Shown here: one piece after another, positions 10,301-17,177 of the stretch
Numbering within the stretch: the stretch's first letter is position 1
Layout of the letters: each line of letters opens with the position of its first letter
DNA from: Paucibacter sp. DJ2R-2
Lineage (GTDB): Bacteria; Pseudomonadota; Gammaproteobacteria; Burkholderiales; Burkholderiaceae_C
Direction: 5' to 3'
DNA: 35,482 bases
NCBI RefSeq assembly: GCF_025717675.1
Contig: NZ_JAJIRT010000017.1
Location: 1-35,482 of the forward strand
Notes under the pieces: model-generated
What the model saw: the letters and a program-made list of their open reading frames with translations, nothing else
Database searches by the model: none
Told to the model about the DNA's origin: nothing
Translations under genes and position numbers: made by a program

Positions 10301-10541
10301 TCTTGTCGGTCACCTGCTCGGCCATCTGCTGGGCCGTGGCGCCAGGCCAGAAAGCTTGCACCACCATCACGCGGAAGGTGAACGGCGGGTCCTCATCCTG
10401 GCCCAGTTGGAAATAGGCGGCAAAGCCCATGACCATGAGCACGATCATCAGATAGCGGGTCAGCGCCGGGTGCTCCAGCGCCCAGCGCGACATATTGAAA
10501 TGGCGACCGGCGGTCGCGGGAGCTTGCTCGTGAAGGCTCAT
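7395..10541 (-). CDS. RND family efflux transporter, inner-membrane permease
   Basis: This is a proton-driven resistance-nodulation-division pump of the AcrB/MexB superfamily. It would move drugs or other amphiphiles out through a tripartite complex with the adjacent adaptor and an outer-membrane channel. The 1,048-residue length is typical. The first membrane helix (RYLMIVLMVMGFAAYF), two large periplasmic loops and two sets of six helices can be seen. The paired Asp residues of the proton relay lie in GLLVDDAIIAVEMM. GGAG lies 8 nt before the ATG, and the gene starts 15 nt after the adaptor stop. No outer-membrane factor or regulator is nearby, so the channel must be encoded elsewhere. The substrate cannot be told from sequence. 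Confidence 0.95.
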   Translation of the reverse strand: MSLHEQAPATAGRHFNMSRWALEHPALTRYLMIVLMVMGFAAYFQLGQDEDPPFTFRVMVVQAFWPGATAQQMAEQVTDKIEKTLQEVPLGDKILSSTKPGESLTVFQLKDDSAAKDVPEVWYQVRKRLGDMRGTLPQGVYGPFFNDEFGDVYGSIFALSADGFTPEELREYAERVRSQLLRVPDVTKVETFGAQPEKVFIEVSQKRLANLGLDFGQVINQLGAQNAVEGGGVLNAGAGNLQIRIGGQFNSVQALKDFAIRAINPGTGQASTLRLSDIAEVRRGYVDPPSVMVRHQGKDVIALGVSMGKGGDIVAMGKALQKTTAAIRKTLPAGIELVQVQDQPQAVTRSVNEFVQVLLEAVVIVLAVSFIALGLHTRPLRVDIWPGLVVAITIPLVLAITFVTMFYWSVGLHKISLGSLIIALGLLVDDAIIAVEMMVRKLEEGCDKMHAATFAYDATAMPMLTGTLITAVGFLPIGLAKSVTGEYTFAIFAVTAAALMISWFVSVYFVPYLGALLLRTHPAKEGQGHEMFDTPFYSRFRSAVGWCVQHRWLTIGATVLVFALGLFGMTRVQQQFFPDSSRPEILVDMTLPEGSTIQQTQAVAQRFEARLMKEAGVATVSTWIGSGVPRFYLPMDVVFPDPAVSQAIVLPKGMNEREALRKRLPELLAAEFPEVRARVKLLPNGPPVAYPVQFRVSGEKVEQVRYWADQAKEIVRANPHMRGVNDNWRESIKVLKLDVDQDKARALGVTSQSLAQGSRTLLSGTTIGQYREGDKLVDIVLRPPLEERNAITDIGNAYVMTGTGRSVPLTQIAKVGFEWEPGVLARQGRAYAVTVQGDVTEGMQGATVSAQIWPQLQALQAKMPPGYSISVAGAVEESSKGQGSIAAGVPVMLFITFTLLMLQLQSFSRSMLVFLTGPLGIAGVAAALLLLDKPFGFVALLGVIALMGMIMRNSVILIDQIEQDRARGVPAWTAIVESAVRRFRPIVLTAAAAVLAMVPLSRSVFWGPMAVAIMGGLIVATALTLLALPAMYAAWFRVRRPEPGHSQL

Positions 10542-10556
10542 GCGGCTGGCTCCGGA

Positions 10557-11726
10557 TCAGCGCGAAGCCGCGGCAGCAGGTGCAGGTGCAGGTGCAGTGG
10601 CAGGAAGCGCTGGCCCCTGCTCGAACCGCCTGACTTTCTGGCCTGCCTTGAGCACATGCACACCCGCCACCACCACCTCTTGCCCCGGCTGAAGGCCTGC
10701 GGCCACCAGCACCTCGTTGCCATCCGCTCCGCCCACCTGGACGGGCTGCTGCTTGACTGTCATCGACGCGGCATCGAGCACCCAGACCGAAGTTTGGCCC
10801 TGGGTCTGTAGCACGGCCGACAGCGGCAGCTTGATGGCCTGAGCCACCCGCGGCGAAGCCAACAGGACCGCCGCGGTCTGGCCGATGCGTGCGTCGAGCT
10901 TGCCTGCGTCGGCCTTGATCAGAAAGGTGCGGGTCACTGGATCGGTGGCTGCCGCCACCTCGCGCAGGCTGATGGGCCGCGCCTCGGCGGCCGCTTGTGC
11001 GCCGGGCTTGACGTCACTCCAAAGCCGCACCGTCAGGCCGCCGGCCAGAGCAGCGCCCTCGCGCAGACGGCCCAGCTGGTCCTCGGGCACCGAAAACACC
11101 ACATCGCGCGGCCCTTCATGGGCCAACTGCAAGACCGGCGTGCCGGCCCCCACCACCATGCCGGGCTCGACAAAGACCGCCGTGACCACACCGGCGGCAT
11201 CGGCAGTCAGCTGGGCGTAGCCGACTTGGTTGTTCTGCGCCTCGGACTGGGTGCGCGCCTGCTCCAGCTGCGCCTGCGCCGCCTTGAAGGCCAGGTCGCG
11301 CCGCTCCAGTTCGGCGGCGCTGATGAATCCCTGCTGTTGTAACTCAATGAAGCGCTTCAGTTCGGCGCCGAGCTGATCGCGATTGGCCCGCGCAGCCTGC
11401 AGCCCGGCCTTGGCCGCTTGTTGACCCAGGACCAAGTCCTGCGGATCCAGCACAGCCAGCACCTGGCCCGCCTGGACACGATCGCCGACATTGACCTTGC
11501 GGCCGAGCAATTTGCCGCCGACGCGGAAGGACAGTCGTGTTTCGGTGCGGGCGCGGACCTCTCCGGCGAACTCATGAACTTGCCCGCTGGTACCCGCTTG
11601 CAAGACCAGGGTGCGAACCGCACGCTCAGGCTCGGGCGCGGCTTCTTGCTTGCTGCAGGCGCCGAGCAGCGCCAGCAAGGCGACAGCACAGGCCTGGCTG
11701 GTACGGCGGCTAATGAGATGGGGCAT
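10557..11726 (-). CDS. RND efflux periplasmic adaptor subunit (lipoprotein)
   Basis: This is a membrane-fusion protein that links the RND permease to an outer-membrane channel. I chose the ATG at 11726 (389 residues) over one 27 nt upstream because GAGG lies 6 nt before it and the protein then begins with a compact lipoprotein signal ending in LLGAC. A lipoyl-like half motif (LSFRVGGKLLGRKVNVGDRVQAGQVL), a coiled-coil hairpin rich in Ala, Gln and Glu, and a beta-barrel follow in normal order. The tail is Ala/Pro-rich. It is the first gene of a two-gene operon behind the promoter at 11855-11883, with a leader of about 120 nt. Confidence 0.93.
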   Translation of the reverse strand: MPHLISRRTSQACAVALLALLGACSKQEAAPEPERAVRTLVLQAGTSGQVHEFAGEVRARTETRLSFRVGGKLLGRKVNVGDRVQAGQVLAVLDPQDLVLGQQAAKAGLQAARANRDQLGAELKRFIELQQQGFISAAELERRDLAFKAAQAQLEQARTQSEAQNNQVGYAQLTADAAGVVTAVFVEPGMVVGAGTPVLQLAHEGPRDVVFSVPEDQLGRLREGAALAGGLTVRLWSDVKPGAQAAAEARPISLREVAAATDPVTRTFLIKADAGKLDARIGQTAAVLLASPRVAQAIKLPLSAVLQTQGQTSVWVLDAASMTVKQQPVQVGGADGNEVLVAAGLQPGQEVVVAGVHVLKAGQKVRRFEQGPALPATAPAPAPAAAASR

Positions 11727-11854
11727 GAATGACCTCGAATTGGGCTTCACCATCGGTCGCGCGCTGGATCAGCGGCGCGGCCGGCTCGCGGTGAGCGTGT
11801 AGCAAAAGAACAGAGCGGACGGGCAGATTCGCCGTAACTGGCCAAACGGTCAGC

Positions 11855-11883
11855 AATGTAGGGAAGCGACTCTGCACTGTCAA
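11855..11883 (-). promoter_or_regulatory. Sigma-70 promoter of the RND efflux operon
   Basis: On the minus strand a perfect TTGACA (11878-11883), a 17-nt spacer and TACATT (11855-11860) form the best sigma-70 promoter in the window. The start is near 11848. The site lies just upstream of the first ATG of the opposite hpnC frame (11888), which favours the later GTG start for hpnC. Confidence 0.75.
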
Positions 11884-11953
11884 ACCGATGAAAGCGGTGC
11901 AATCCGGCCCGTCTTGCTGCCGACGCAGGCTGAACGCACCCACAATCCTGGCC

Positions 11954-12835
11954 GTGAGCATAGAACACTACGAAAACTTTCCTGTTGCTTCCTGGCTGTG
12001 CCCGCCGCATTTGCGCCCGGCCATTGCAGCGATCTACCACTTCGCCCGCAGCGCCGATGACCTGGCCGACGAAGGCGACGCCTCGACCGCGCAGCGCCAG
12101 CAGGACCTGCAAGACTACCGCGCCGACCTTGCCGCCATGCTGGACGGCCGGGCCGGATCGGGCCGCTGGGAGCGCACCGTGTTCGCCGGGCTGGCGCGCG
12201 TCATGCCTCAATATCGGCTGCCGGCGCCGCTGCTGAATGATTTGATCTCCGCCTTCGAGCAGGATCTGGTCAAGACTTCGTATGCCGACCGCCCCGAACT
12301 GATGGACTACTGCAGCCGCTCGGCCAACCCGATCGGACGGCTGCTGCTGCACCTGTACGGCATCGCCGACCCGCTCGCGCTGCAGCGCTCTGACGCCATT
12401 TGCAGCAGCCTGCAACTGATCAACTTCTGGCAGGACTTCAGCCGCGACGGCCCACGAGGCAGGCTTTATGTGCCCGCGAGCGATTTGCGTCGCCATGGCC
12501 TGAGCGGCACCGACATCCTGGCCTGCCGCGACAGCAGCGCCGCTCGGCAACTGATCGCCGAGCTCTGCGACTGGGCCGAGGCCCTGATGCTTCAAGGCGC
12601 TCCCCTGGTGCACCAGATACCCGGGCGAGCCGGCTGGGAGTTGCGCGCGGTGGTACAAGGCGGCCTGCGCATTCTTGCGAAAATCCGCGCCATGCATCAC
12701 GCCAGCCTTCTTCAACGCCCCGCACTGGGCCCGCTCGACGCCCCCGCTCTAGCCTGGGCCTGCCTGCGCATGGGCCGCAGCCGCACCTTGAACCTGGCCG
12801 CCACGGCCCAGACCGAGCGCGAGGTCCGCCTGTGA
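11954..12835 (+). CDS. hpnC: Squalene synthase HpnC (hydroxysqualene synthase)
   Basis: HpnC belongs to the trans-isoprenyl diphosphate synthase (head-to-head) family and converts presqualene diphosphate to hydroxysqualene. I chose the GTG at 11954 (293 residues) because the family typically begins near SIEHYENFPVASW. The ATG at 11888 would add 22 unusual residues. The first Asp-rich motif is ARSADDLADE, and the second lies in NFWQDFSRDGPRGRLYVP. No ribosome site is visible, but CACAAT lies 7 nt before the GTG, hinting at a leaderless transcript. Its stop overlaps the GTG of hpnD. Confidence 0.93.
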   Translation: MSIEHYENFPVASWLCPPHLRPAIAAIYHFARSADDLADEGDASTAQRQQDLQDYRADLAAMLDGRAGSGRWERTVFAGLARVMPQYRLPAPLLNDLISAFEQDLVKTSYADRPELMDYCSRSANPIGRLLLHLYGIADPLALQRSDAICSSLQLINFWQDFSRDGPRGRLYVPASDLRRHGLSGTDILACRDSSAARQLIAELCDWAEALMLQGAPLVHQIPGRAGWELRAVVQGGLRILAKIRAMHHASLLQRPALGPLDAPALAWACLRMGRSRTLNLAATAQTEREVRL

Positions 12836-13680
12836 ACCCCGAGCAATACGTGCAGGACAAGGCCGCCAAGAGCGGCTCCAGTTTCTATTACGCCTTCCTG
12901 TTTCTGCCCCCTGAGCGGCGCGCCGCCATCACCGCCTTCTATGCCTTCTGCCGCGAGGTGGACGATGTGGTGGACGAAATCGAGGACCTGGGCGTGGCAT
13001 CGACCAAGCTGGCTTGGTGGCGCAAGGAAGCCGGCAGCGCCTTCGCCGGCCAGCCCCAGCATCCGGTGATGAAGGCCTTGATGCCGCATTGCGCGGCCTT
13101 CGACATTCGCCTGGAACACCTGAACGCCGTCATCGAAGGCTGCCAGATGGACCTGGAGCAAACCCGCTATCTCGACTACCCAGGCTTGCAGCGCTACTGC
13201 CACCTGGTGGCCGGCGTCGTCGGTGAAGTCGCCTCGGGCATCTTCGGCCGCAGCCAGCCCGAGACCATCGCCTATGCCCACAAACTGGGCCAGGCCATGC
13301 AGCTGACCAACATCATTCGCGACGTCGGTGATGATGCCCGGCGAGGCCGCATCTACCTGCCGATCTCGGAGCTGCAGCAGTTTGACGTCAAGGCCCATGA
13401 GATCCTGCTGCGCAAAAGCCCCTGGGGCTACAGCGATCGCTTCACCGCCTTGATGAAGTTCCAGGCGGCACGCGCCCACCAACTCTACGACGAGGCCTTC
13501 GCCCTGCTGCCCGACGTCGACCGCAAGGCGCAGAAGACCGGCCTGATGATGGCCAATATCTACCGCGCCTTGCTGCGCGAGATCGAGGCCGAGAACTTCC
13601 GTGTGCTGGAGCAACGCATCTCCCTGACGCCGCTGCGCAAGCTTTGGCTGGCCATGCGGACCAATTGGCTGGGCCGCTGA
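12832..13680 (+). CDS. hpnD: Presqualene diphosphate synthase HpnD
   Basis: HpnD joins two farnesyl diphosphates into presqualene diphosphate, the first step of the HpnCDE route. The GTG at 12832 overlaps the hpnC stop as GTGA and gives a 282-residue protein of family length, beginning NPEQYVQDKAAKSGSSFYYA. The first Asp-rich motif is CREVDDVVDE, and the second is NIIRDVGDDARRGRIYLP. The tight overlaps imply translational coupling and fixed ratios of the three enzymes. Upstream in-frame codons lie inside hpnC and are not needed. Confidence 0.95.
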   Translation: MNPEQYVQDKAAKSGSSFYYAFLFLPPERRAAITAFYAFCREVDDVVDEIEDLGVASTKLAWWRKEAGSAFAGQPQHPVMKALMPHCAAFDIRLEHLNAVIEGCQMDLEQTRYLDYPGLQRYCHLVAGVVGEVASGIFGRSQPETIAYAHKLGQAMQLTNIIRDVGDDARRGRIYLPISELQQFDVKAHEILLRKSPWGYSDRFTALMKFQAARAHQLYDEAFALLPDVDRKAQKTGLMMANIYRALLREIEAENFRVLEQRISLTPLRKLWLAMRTNWLGR

Positions 13681-14966
13681 TGCCAGCGCAGCCATCCGGG
13701 CTGCGTGTGGCCGTGGTGGGCGGCGGCTGGGCCGGACTGGCGGCCGGCGTGCGCGCCTGCGAAGCGGGCCACCGGGTTCAACTCTTTGACATGGCCAGCC
13801 AGCTCGGTGGCCGAGCCCGCAGCCTGCCGCCAGACGACGCCGGTCTGCGCCTGGACAACGGCCAGCACATCCTGATCGGCGCCTACCGGCGCAGCCTGGC
13901 TCTGATGCGCCATCTGGGCGTGGCGCCCGAGGCCGCCTTGCTGCGCCTGCCCCTGCGCCTGCGCTACCCCCAGCATGAAGGCCTGCGCCTGCCGCCCGGC
14001 GCGGCCATGCCGGCCTTTGTGCGCGGTGTGCTGGCCTGCCAGCGCTGGTCCTGGCGAGCACGGCTGGGTCTGCTGAGCGCCGCGACAGGCTGGCTGCTGC
14101 GAGGGTTTCGCTGCGCCCCCGAGCTCAGCGTGGCCCAGCTGTGCCGGGGCCTGCCTCAGCAAATCAAGGACGAACTGATCGATCCACTCTGCGTCGCGGC
14201 CCTGAACACGCCGGCCGCGCAGGCCAGCGCCAGCGTGTTCCTGCGTGTGCTGCACGATGCCCTGTTCAGCGGCCCCGGCAGCTCCGACCTGCTGCTGCCG
14301 CGACGGCCGCTGAGCGAACTGCTGGCTGAGCCGGCGCAGGCCTGGTTGCAAGCCCACGGTGCGGAGCTGCGGCACGGTCACCGGGTGCAGTCCCTGGCAC
14401 CGGGAACCAAAGGCGGCTGGCTCGTGGAGGGTGCGGCCTTCGACCGCGTCATCCTCGCCTGCAGCGCGGCCGAAGCCGCCCGTTTGACCGCCCCGCTCGC
14501 ATCGGGCTGGAGCGCGCAGGCGGCGGCGCTGAAGTATGAGCCCATCATCACGGTCTACCTCCAGCACCCCGGCCCCGCCTGGCCCGCCCCCATGCTGGCC
14601 CTGCAGGAAGGGCCGCAAGCACCGGCCCAGTTTGCGTTTGACCTGGGGCAGCTGTGCGCCGAAGCTGCTGGCCGCTCGGCCTGGGTGATCAGTGGCGCCG
14701 CACCCTGGGTCGAGCGCGGCCTGGAAGCCGCCGCCGAAGCTGTACGGCGCCAAGCCCAGAGAGAGCTGGGCTGGGCCCAGCCCCCCACGCTGATCCGCGT
14801 GCTGGCCGAGAAACGTGCGACCTTTGCCTGCAGCCCAGGCTTGCAGCGCCCTTCGGCCGCCATCGCTCCCGGCTTGTGGGCTGCGGGGGACTATGTCGCG
14901 GGGCCTTACCCGGCCACGCTCGAAGGGGCTGTGCTGGCGGGTGAGTTCGCAGCGGCAAATCTGTAG
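13680..14966 (+). CDS. hpnE: Hydroxysqualene dehydroxylase HpnE
   Basis: HpnE is an FAD-dependent amine-oxidase-like enzyme that reduces hydroxysqualene to squalene. The ATG at 13680 overlaps the hpnD stop (TGATG) and gives 428 residues. The dinucleotide-binding motif VAVVGGGWAGLAAG and an acidic strand end (VQLFD) begin the protein. The C-terminal FAD motif is GLWAAGDYVAGPYPATLEGAVLAG. It is the last gene of hpnC-hpnD-hpnE. No squalene-hopene cyclase follows, so the next step is encoded elsewhere. It converges on the gene at 15019 with a gap of about 50 nt and no clear terminator. Confidence 0.95.
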   Translation: MPAQPSGLRVAVVGGGWAGLAAGVRACEAGHRVQLFDMASQLGGRARSLPPDDAGLRLDNGQHILIGAYRRSLALMRHLGVAPEAALLRLPLRLRYPQHEGLRLPPGAAMPAFVRGVLACQRWSWRARLGLLSAATGWLLRGFRCAPELSVAQLCRGLPQQIKDELIDPLCVAALNTPAAQASASVFLRVLHDALFSGPGSSDLLLPRRPLSELLAEPAQAWLQAHGAELRHGHRVQSLAPGTKGGWLVEGAAFDRVILACSAAEAARLTAPLASGWSAQAAALKYEPIITVYLQHPGPAWPAPMLALQEGPQAPAQFAFDLGQLCAEAAGRSAWVISGAAPWVERGLEAAAEAVRRQAQRELGWAQPPTLIRVLAEKRATFACSPGLQRPSAAIAPGLWAAGDYVAGPYPATLEGAVLAGEFAAANL

Positions 14967-15018
14967 CCGACTGCCTTCTTCAAAGCTTCAGAACGGTAGC
15001 GCAAAGGGCGCTGCAGGG

Positions 15019-16215
15019 CTAGAACGGCGGCGCAAAAGGCGCCGCCAGAGGCTCCCCCACAAACACCCCCTGCCCTGGCCAAGCCACGCTGTGCCAGTAG
15101 GCCTCCAGCGCACTCAAGCCCTGGGCATAGCTGAGCAAAAGAATCTGCGGATGCGGGAACTTCTGCAGGTGATTGCAGGGCTCGCTGACCGTGCCATAGC
15201 TGGCGGTAGCGCCGGACTCCAGCCAATCCAGCGCGCTCATTTGCTCCTGCGTGCTGTTGCGCTCCAGCAGGCCGCCGAAAGAAGTCAGATGGTCGGCCAG
15301 CGCGCCGGGCAACCAGTCGATCCGGTCCAGGCCCTCCACGCGCGCCAAGCCGGTCGCCATCAACAGGGCGCGCGGCAGGCGGGCGGGCAAGGCCTCGCTG
15401 GACTCCCGGCGCGCTTCCAGTCCCAAGGCCCGGATGGTGCTGGCCGGGGGGAACAAGACTGAACGCACGCTGCGCGCCGCATCGGGGGTGCTGACGAAAT
15501 AGGCATTCGCCGGCACGAAGGATGGCAAGCTGTGGTCGGCGGCAATGCCGCGTTCGATCAAAGCCTGGGCGCTCTCGACCGAGCGTGCGGCCAAGAGCAT
15601 GGACGGACGCAGGCCCAGATCGGTGAAAGGCTTGCGGCCCTGGTAGTTGAAATACGGCGAAGGCCGGCTCGGGGCGCAGCTCTGCTTGCAGATTTCAGGC
15701 TGAAAGCCCAGCGCCATGGCCGAGGTGATGGAGTTGCACTCCACAGCGTAAGGTTGGCTCCATGCCATCGCCAGCGCCTGCACCTGTGGACCCATGCGCT
15801 GGCGCACGCTGGCCTGCAGACTCTCGAACTCGGCCAGACTCAAACTCGCACGCAGGGGCAGCTGGACGCGCAGGATCTGAGCATCGGGAATGCCGCGCCG
15901 GCGCGCGTAGTACTGGCCCACGGCCACAGAGTACGGATCGTTGGTGTTGATCAGCAGGCCCAGGTCGGCCGCGGTCAAGCGGCCCTGCAACTTGGGCAAG
16001 CGCAACCAGCTTGACACCGGGGCCACCCGGGCCGGCGCGCTGGCGGCCGAATTGAGGTTTGAATGGGCGGCAGAACTCCCTGCCGAACTGGCGGGCGGCT
16101 GCTGCGACCCGGCTGCGGGCGGCGCATTCATCAGCTCTGAAACGGGCGCCACTGTCTGGGCCTGCACCGCCAGCGCGAGCGACAGGCCCGCAAGCGCCAC
16201 GACCAGCCATTGCAC
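15019..16215 (-). CDS. Exported protein resembling TIGR03790 (function unknown)
   Basis: This is a predicted secreted protein of 398 residues from the GTG at 16215. A longer in-frame reading would run into the divergent iclR gene and is rejected. The first 20 residues (QWLVVALAGLSLALAVQAQ) form a signal peptide. A Ser/Ala/Pro/Gln-rich linker of about 50 residues follows, then a globular region opening with LGLLINTNDPYSVAVGQYYA and RRRGIP. That opening resembles, from memory, TIGR03790, an uncharacterised family reported mainly in bacteria with exosortase/PEP-CTERM systems. The protein has no membrane anchor or PEP-CTERM tail. Four Cys residues lie near the middle. No function is assigned. Confidence 0.72.
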   Translation of the reverse strand: MQWLVVALAGLSLALAVQAQTVAPVSELMNAPPAAGSQQPPASSAGSSAAHSNLNSAASAPARVAPVSSWLRLPKLQGRLTAADLGLLINTNDPYSVAVGQYYARRRGIPDAQILRVQLPLRASLSLAEFESLQASVRQRMGPQVQALAMAWSQPYAVECNSITSAMALGFQPEICKQSCAPSRPSPYFNYQGRKPFTDLGLRPSMLLAARSVESAQALIERGIAADHSLPSFVPANAYFVSTPDAARSVRSVLFPPASTIRALGLEARRESSEALPARLPRALLMATGLARVEGLDRIDWLPGALADHLTSFGGLLERNSTQEQMSALDWLESGATASYGTVSEPCNHLQKFPHPQILLLSYAQGLSALEAYWHSVAWPGQGVFVGEPLAAPFAPPF

Positions 16216-16271
16216 GATGCGAACTGCCGGCGCTGTTGTGCAAGCGAAACCATCTCGTGAGCTGAATCTAC

Positions 16272-16287
16272 TTTTCGCAATGCAAAA
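16272..16287. promoter_or_regulatory. Palindrome in the iclR/TIGR03790-like divergent gap
   Basis: TTTTCGCAATGCAAAA is a near-perfect dyad between two divergent starts (16215 and 16315). Its position and A/T ends make it a candidate operator for the adjacent IclR-type protein. This is an inference from position only. Confidence 0.3.
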
Positions 16288-16302
16288 CAAAGTGAAACCC
16301 CG

Positions 16303-16308
16303 CACAAT
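16303..16308 (+). promoter_or_regulatory. -10-like CACAAT directly before iclR
   Basis: CACAAT ends 6 nt before the iclR ATG, which would put the transcript start at or next to the start codon. There is no Shine-Dalgarno sequence. hpnC has a similar arrangement. Confidence 0.35.
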
Positions 16309-16314
16309 CACCGC

Positions 16315-17082
16315 ATGAAGAATAAAGAAGCTCAAACGCCTGCCATCCAGGTGCTGGAGCGCACTTTCGCGCTGCTCGATGTTCTGGCCAGCCACCAAGA
16401 TCCGGTTTCATTGAAAGAGATCGCCGAAACCACCGGCCTGCACCCGTCCACCGCGCACCGGATTCTGAACGACCTCGCCATCGGGCGCTTCGTCGACCGC
16501 CCCGAGGCCGGCAGCTACCGCCTCGGCATGCGCATGCTGGAACTGGGCAACTTGGTCAAGGCCCGACTCGATGTGCGCGATGCGGCGCTCGGACCCATGC
16601 GCGAACTGCACAAGTTCACCCACCAGCCGGTCAATCTTTCGGTGCGCCAGGGCGACGAAATTGTCTACATCGAGCGCACCTACAGCGAACGCTCGGGCAT
16701 GCAGGTGGTGCGCGCCGTCGGTGGCCGCGCGCCGCTGCACCTGACCTCGGTGGGCAAGCTCTTTCTGGCCAGCGACGACCCCACGCGCGTGCGCGCCTAT
16801 GCAACCCGCACCGGCCTGGCCGGCCACACGCGAAACAGCCTCACGGAAATCGGTGCGCTGGAGCGAGAGTTGGCGATGATCCGTCAGCGCGGTCTGTCAC
16901 GCGACGACGAAGAACTGGAGCTGGGCGTGCGCTGCATGGCCGCGGGGATCTATGACGACCAGGCCAAGCTGGTCGCCGGCCTTTCCATCTCGGCCCCGGC
17001 CGACCGGCTGGAAGAAAGCTGGCTGGCACGCCTCAAAGAAACGGCGGCGCAGATCTCCGCGTCGCTGGGTTTTCGCGGCTGA
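16315..17082 (+). CDS. IclR-family transcriptional regulator
   Basis: This is a 255-residue cytoplasmic DNA-binding regulator. The N-terminal winged helix-turn-helix spans about residues 8-75 (VSLKEIAETTGLHPSTAHRI is the HTH core). The C-terminal ligand-binding IclR domain follows, with GRAPLHLTSVGKLFLAS and the region around LELGVRCMAAGIYDD. Family members sense small aromatic or organic acids and often control a divergent neighbour. The neighbour here is the TIGR03790-like gene, with a palindrome between them, but no catabolic operon is near. The ligand and targets are unknown. It ends at a bidirectional terminator shared with the endopeptidase gene. Confidence 0.92.
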   Translation: MKNKEAQTPAIQVLERTFALLDVLASHQDPVSLKEIAETTGLHPSTAHRILNDLAIGRFVDRPEAGSYRLGMRMLELGNLVKARLDVRDAALGPMRELHKFTHQPVNLSVRQGDEIVYIERTYSERSGMQVVRAVGGRAPLHLTSVGKLFLASDDPTRVRAYATRTGLAGHTRNSLTEIGALERELAMIRQRGLSRDDEELELGVRCMAAGIYDDQAKLVAGLSISAPADRLEESWLARLKETAAQISASLGFRG

Positions 17083-17116
17083 TTCAGCCACCTGGTGACT
17101 GTCGAAATGAAATGAA

Positions 17117-17145
17117 AAAACGCGCTCCTTGAGCGCGTTTTCTTT
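17117..17145. terminator. Bidirectional terminator between iclR and pbpG
   Basis: AAAACGCGCTC and GAGCGCGTTTT form an 11-bp stem with a 3-nt loop. U-runs occur on both strands (TTTTCTTTT on plus, TTTTTTC on minus). It serves two convergent genes. Confidence 0.88.
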
Positions 17146-17177
17146 TCGGTGGCCAGACAGCCACGCAAGAGCCTGAC

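Noticed and set aside
11888-11953. ATG start giving hpnC 22 extra residues
   Set aside because: The extension has no family similarity, has no ribosome site and begins next to the -35 of the divergent efflux promoter.
15024-15046. GGCGGCGC-AAAA-GGCGCCGCC hairpin as a terminator for hpnE
   Set aside because: It lies inside the coding end of the convergent gene and has no U-run on the plus strand.
16216-16398. Longer start for the TIGR03790-like gene
   Set aside because: It would overlap the divergent iclR gene and place the signal peptide 60 residues inside the protein.
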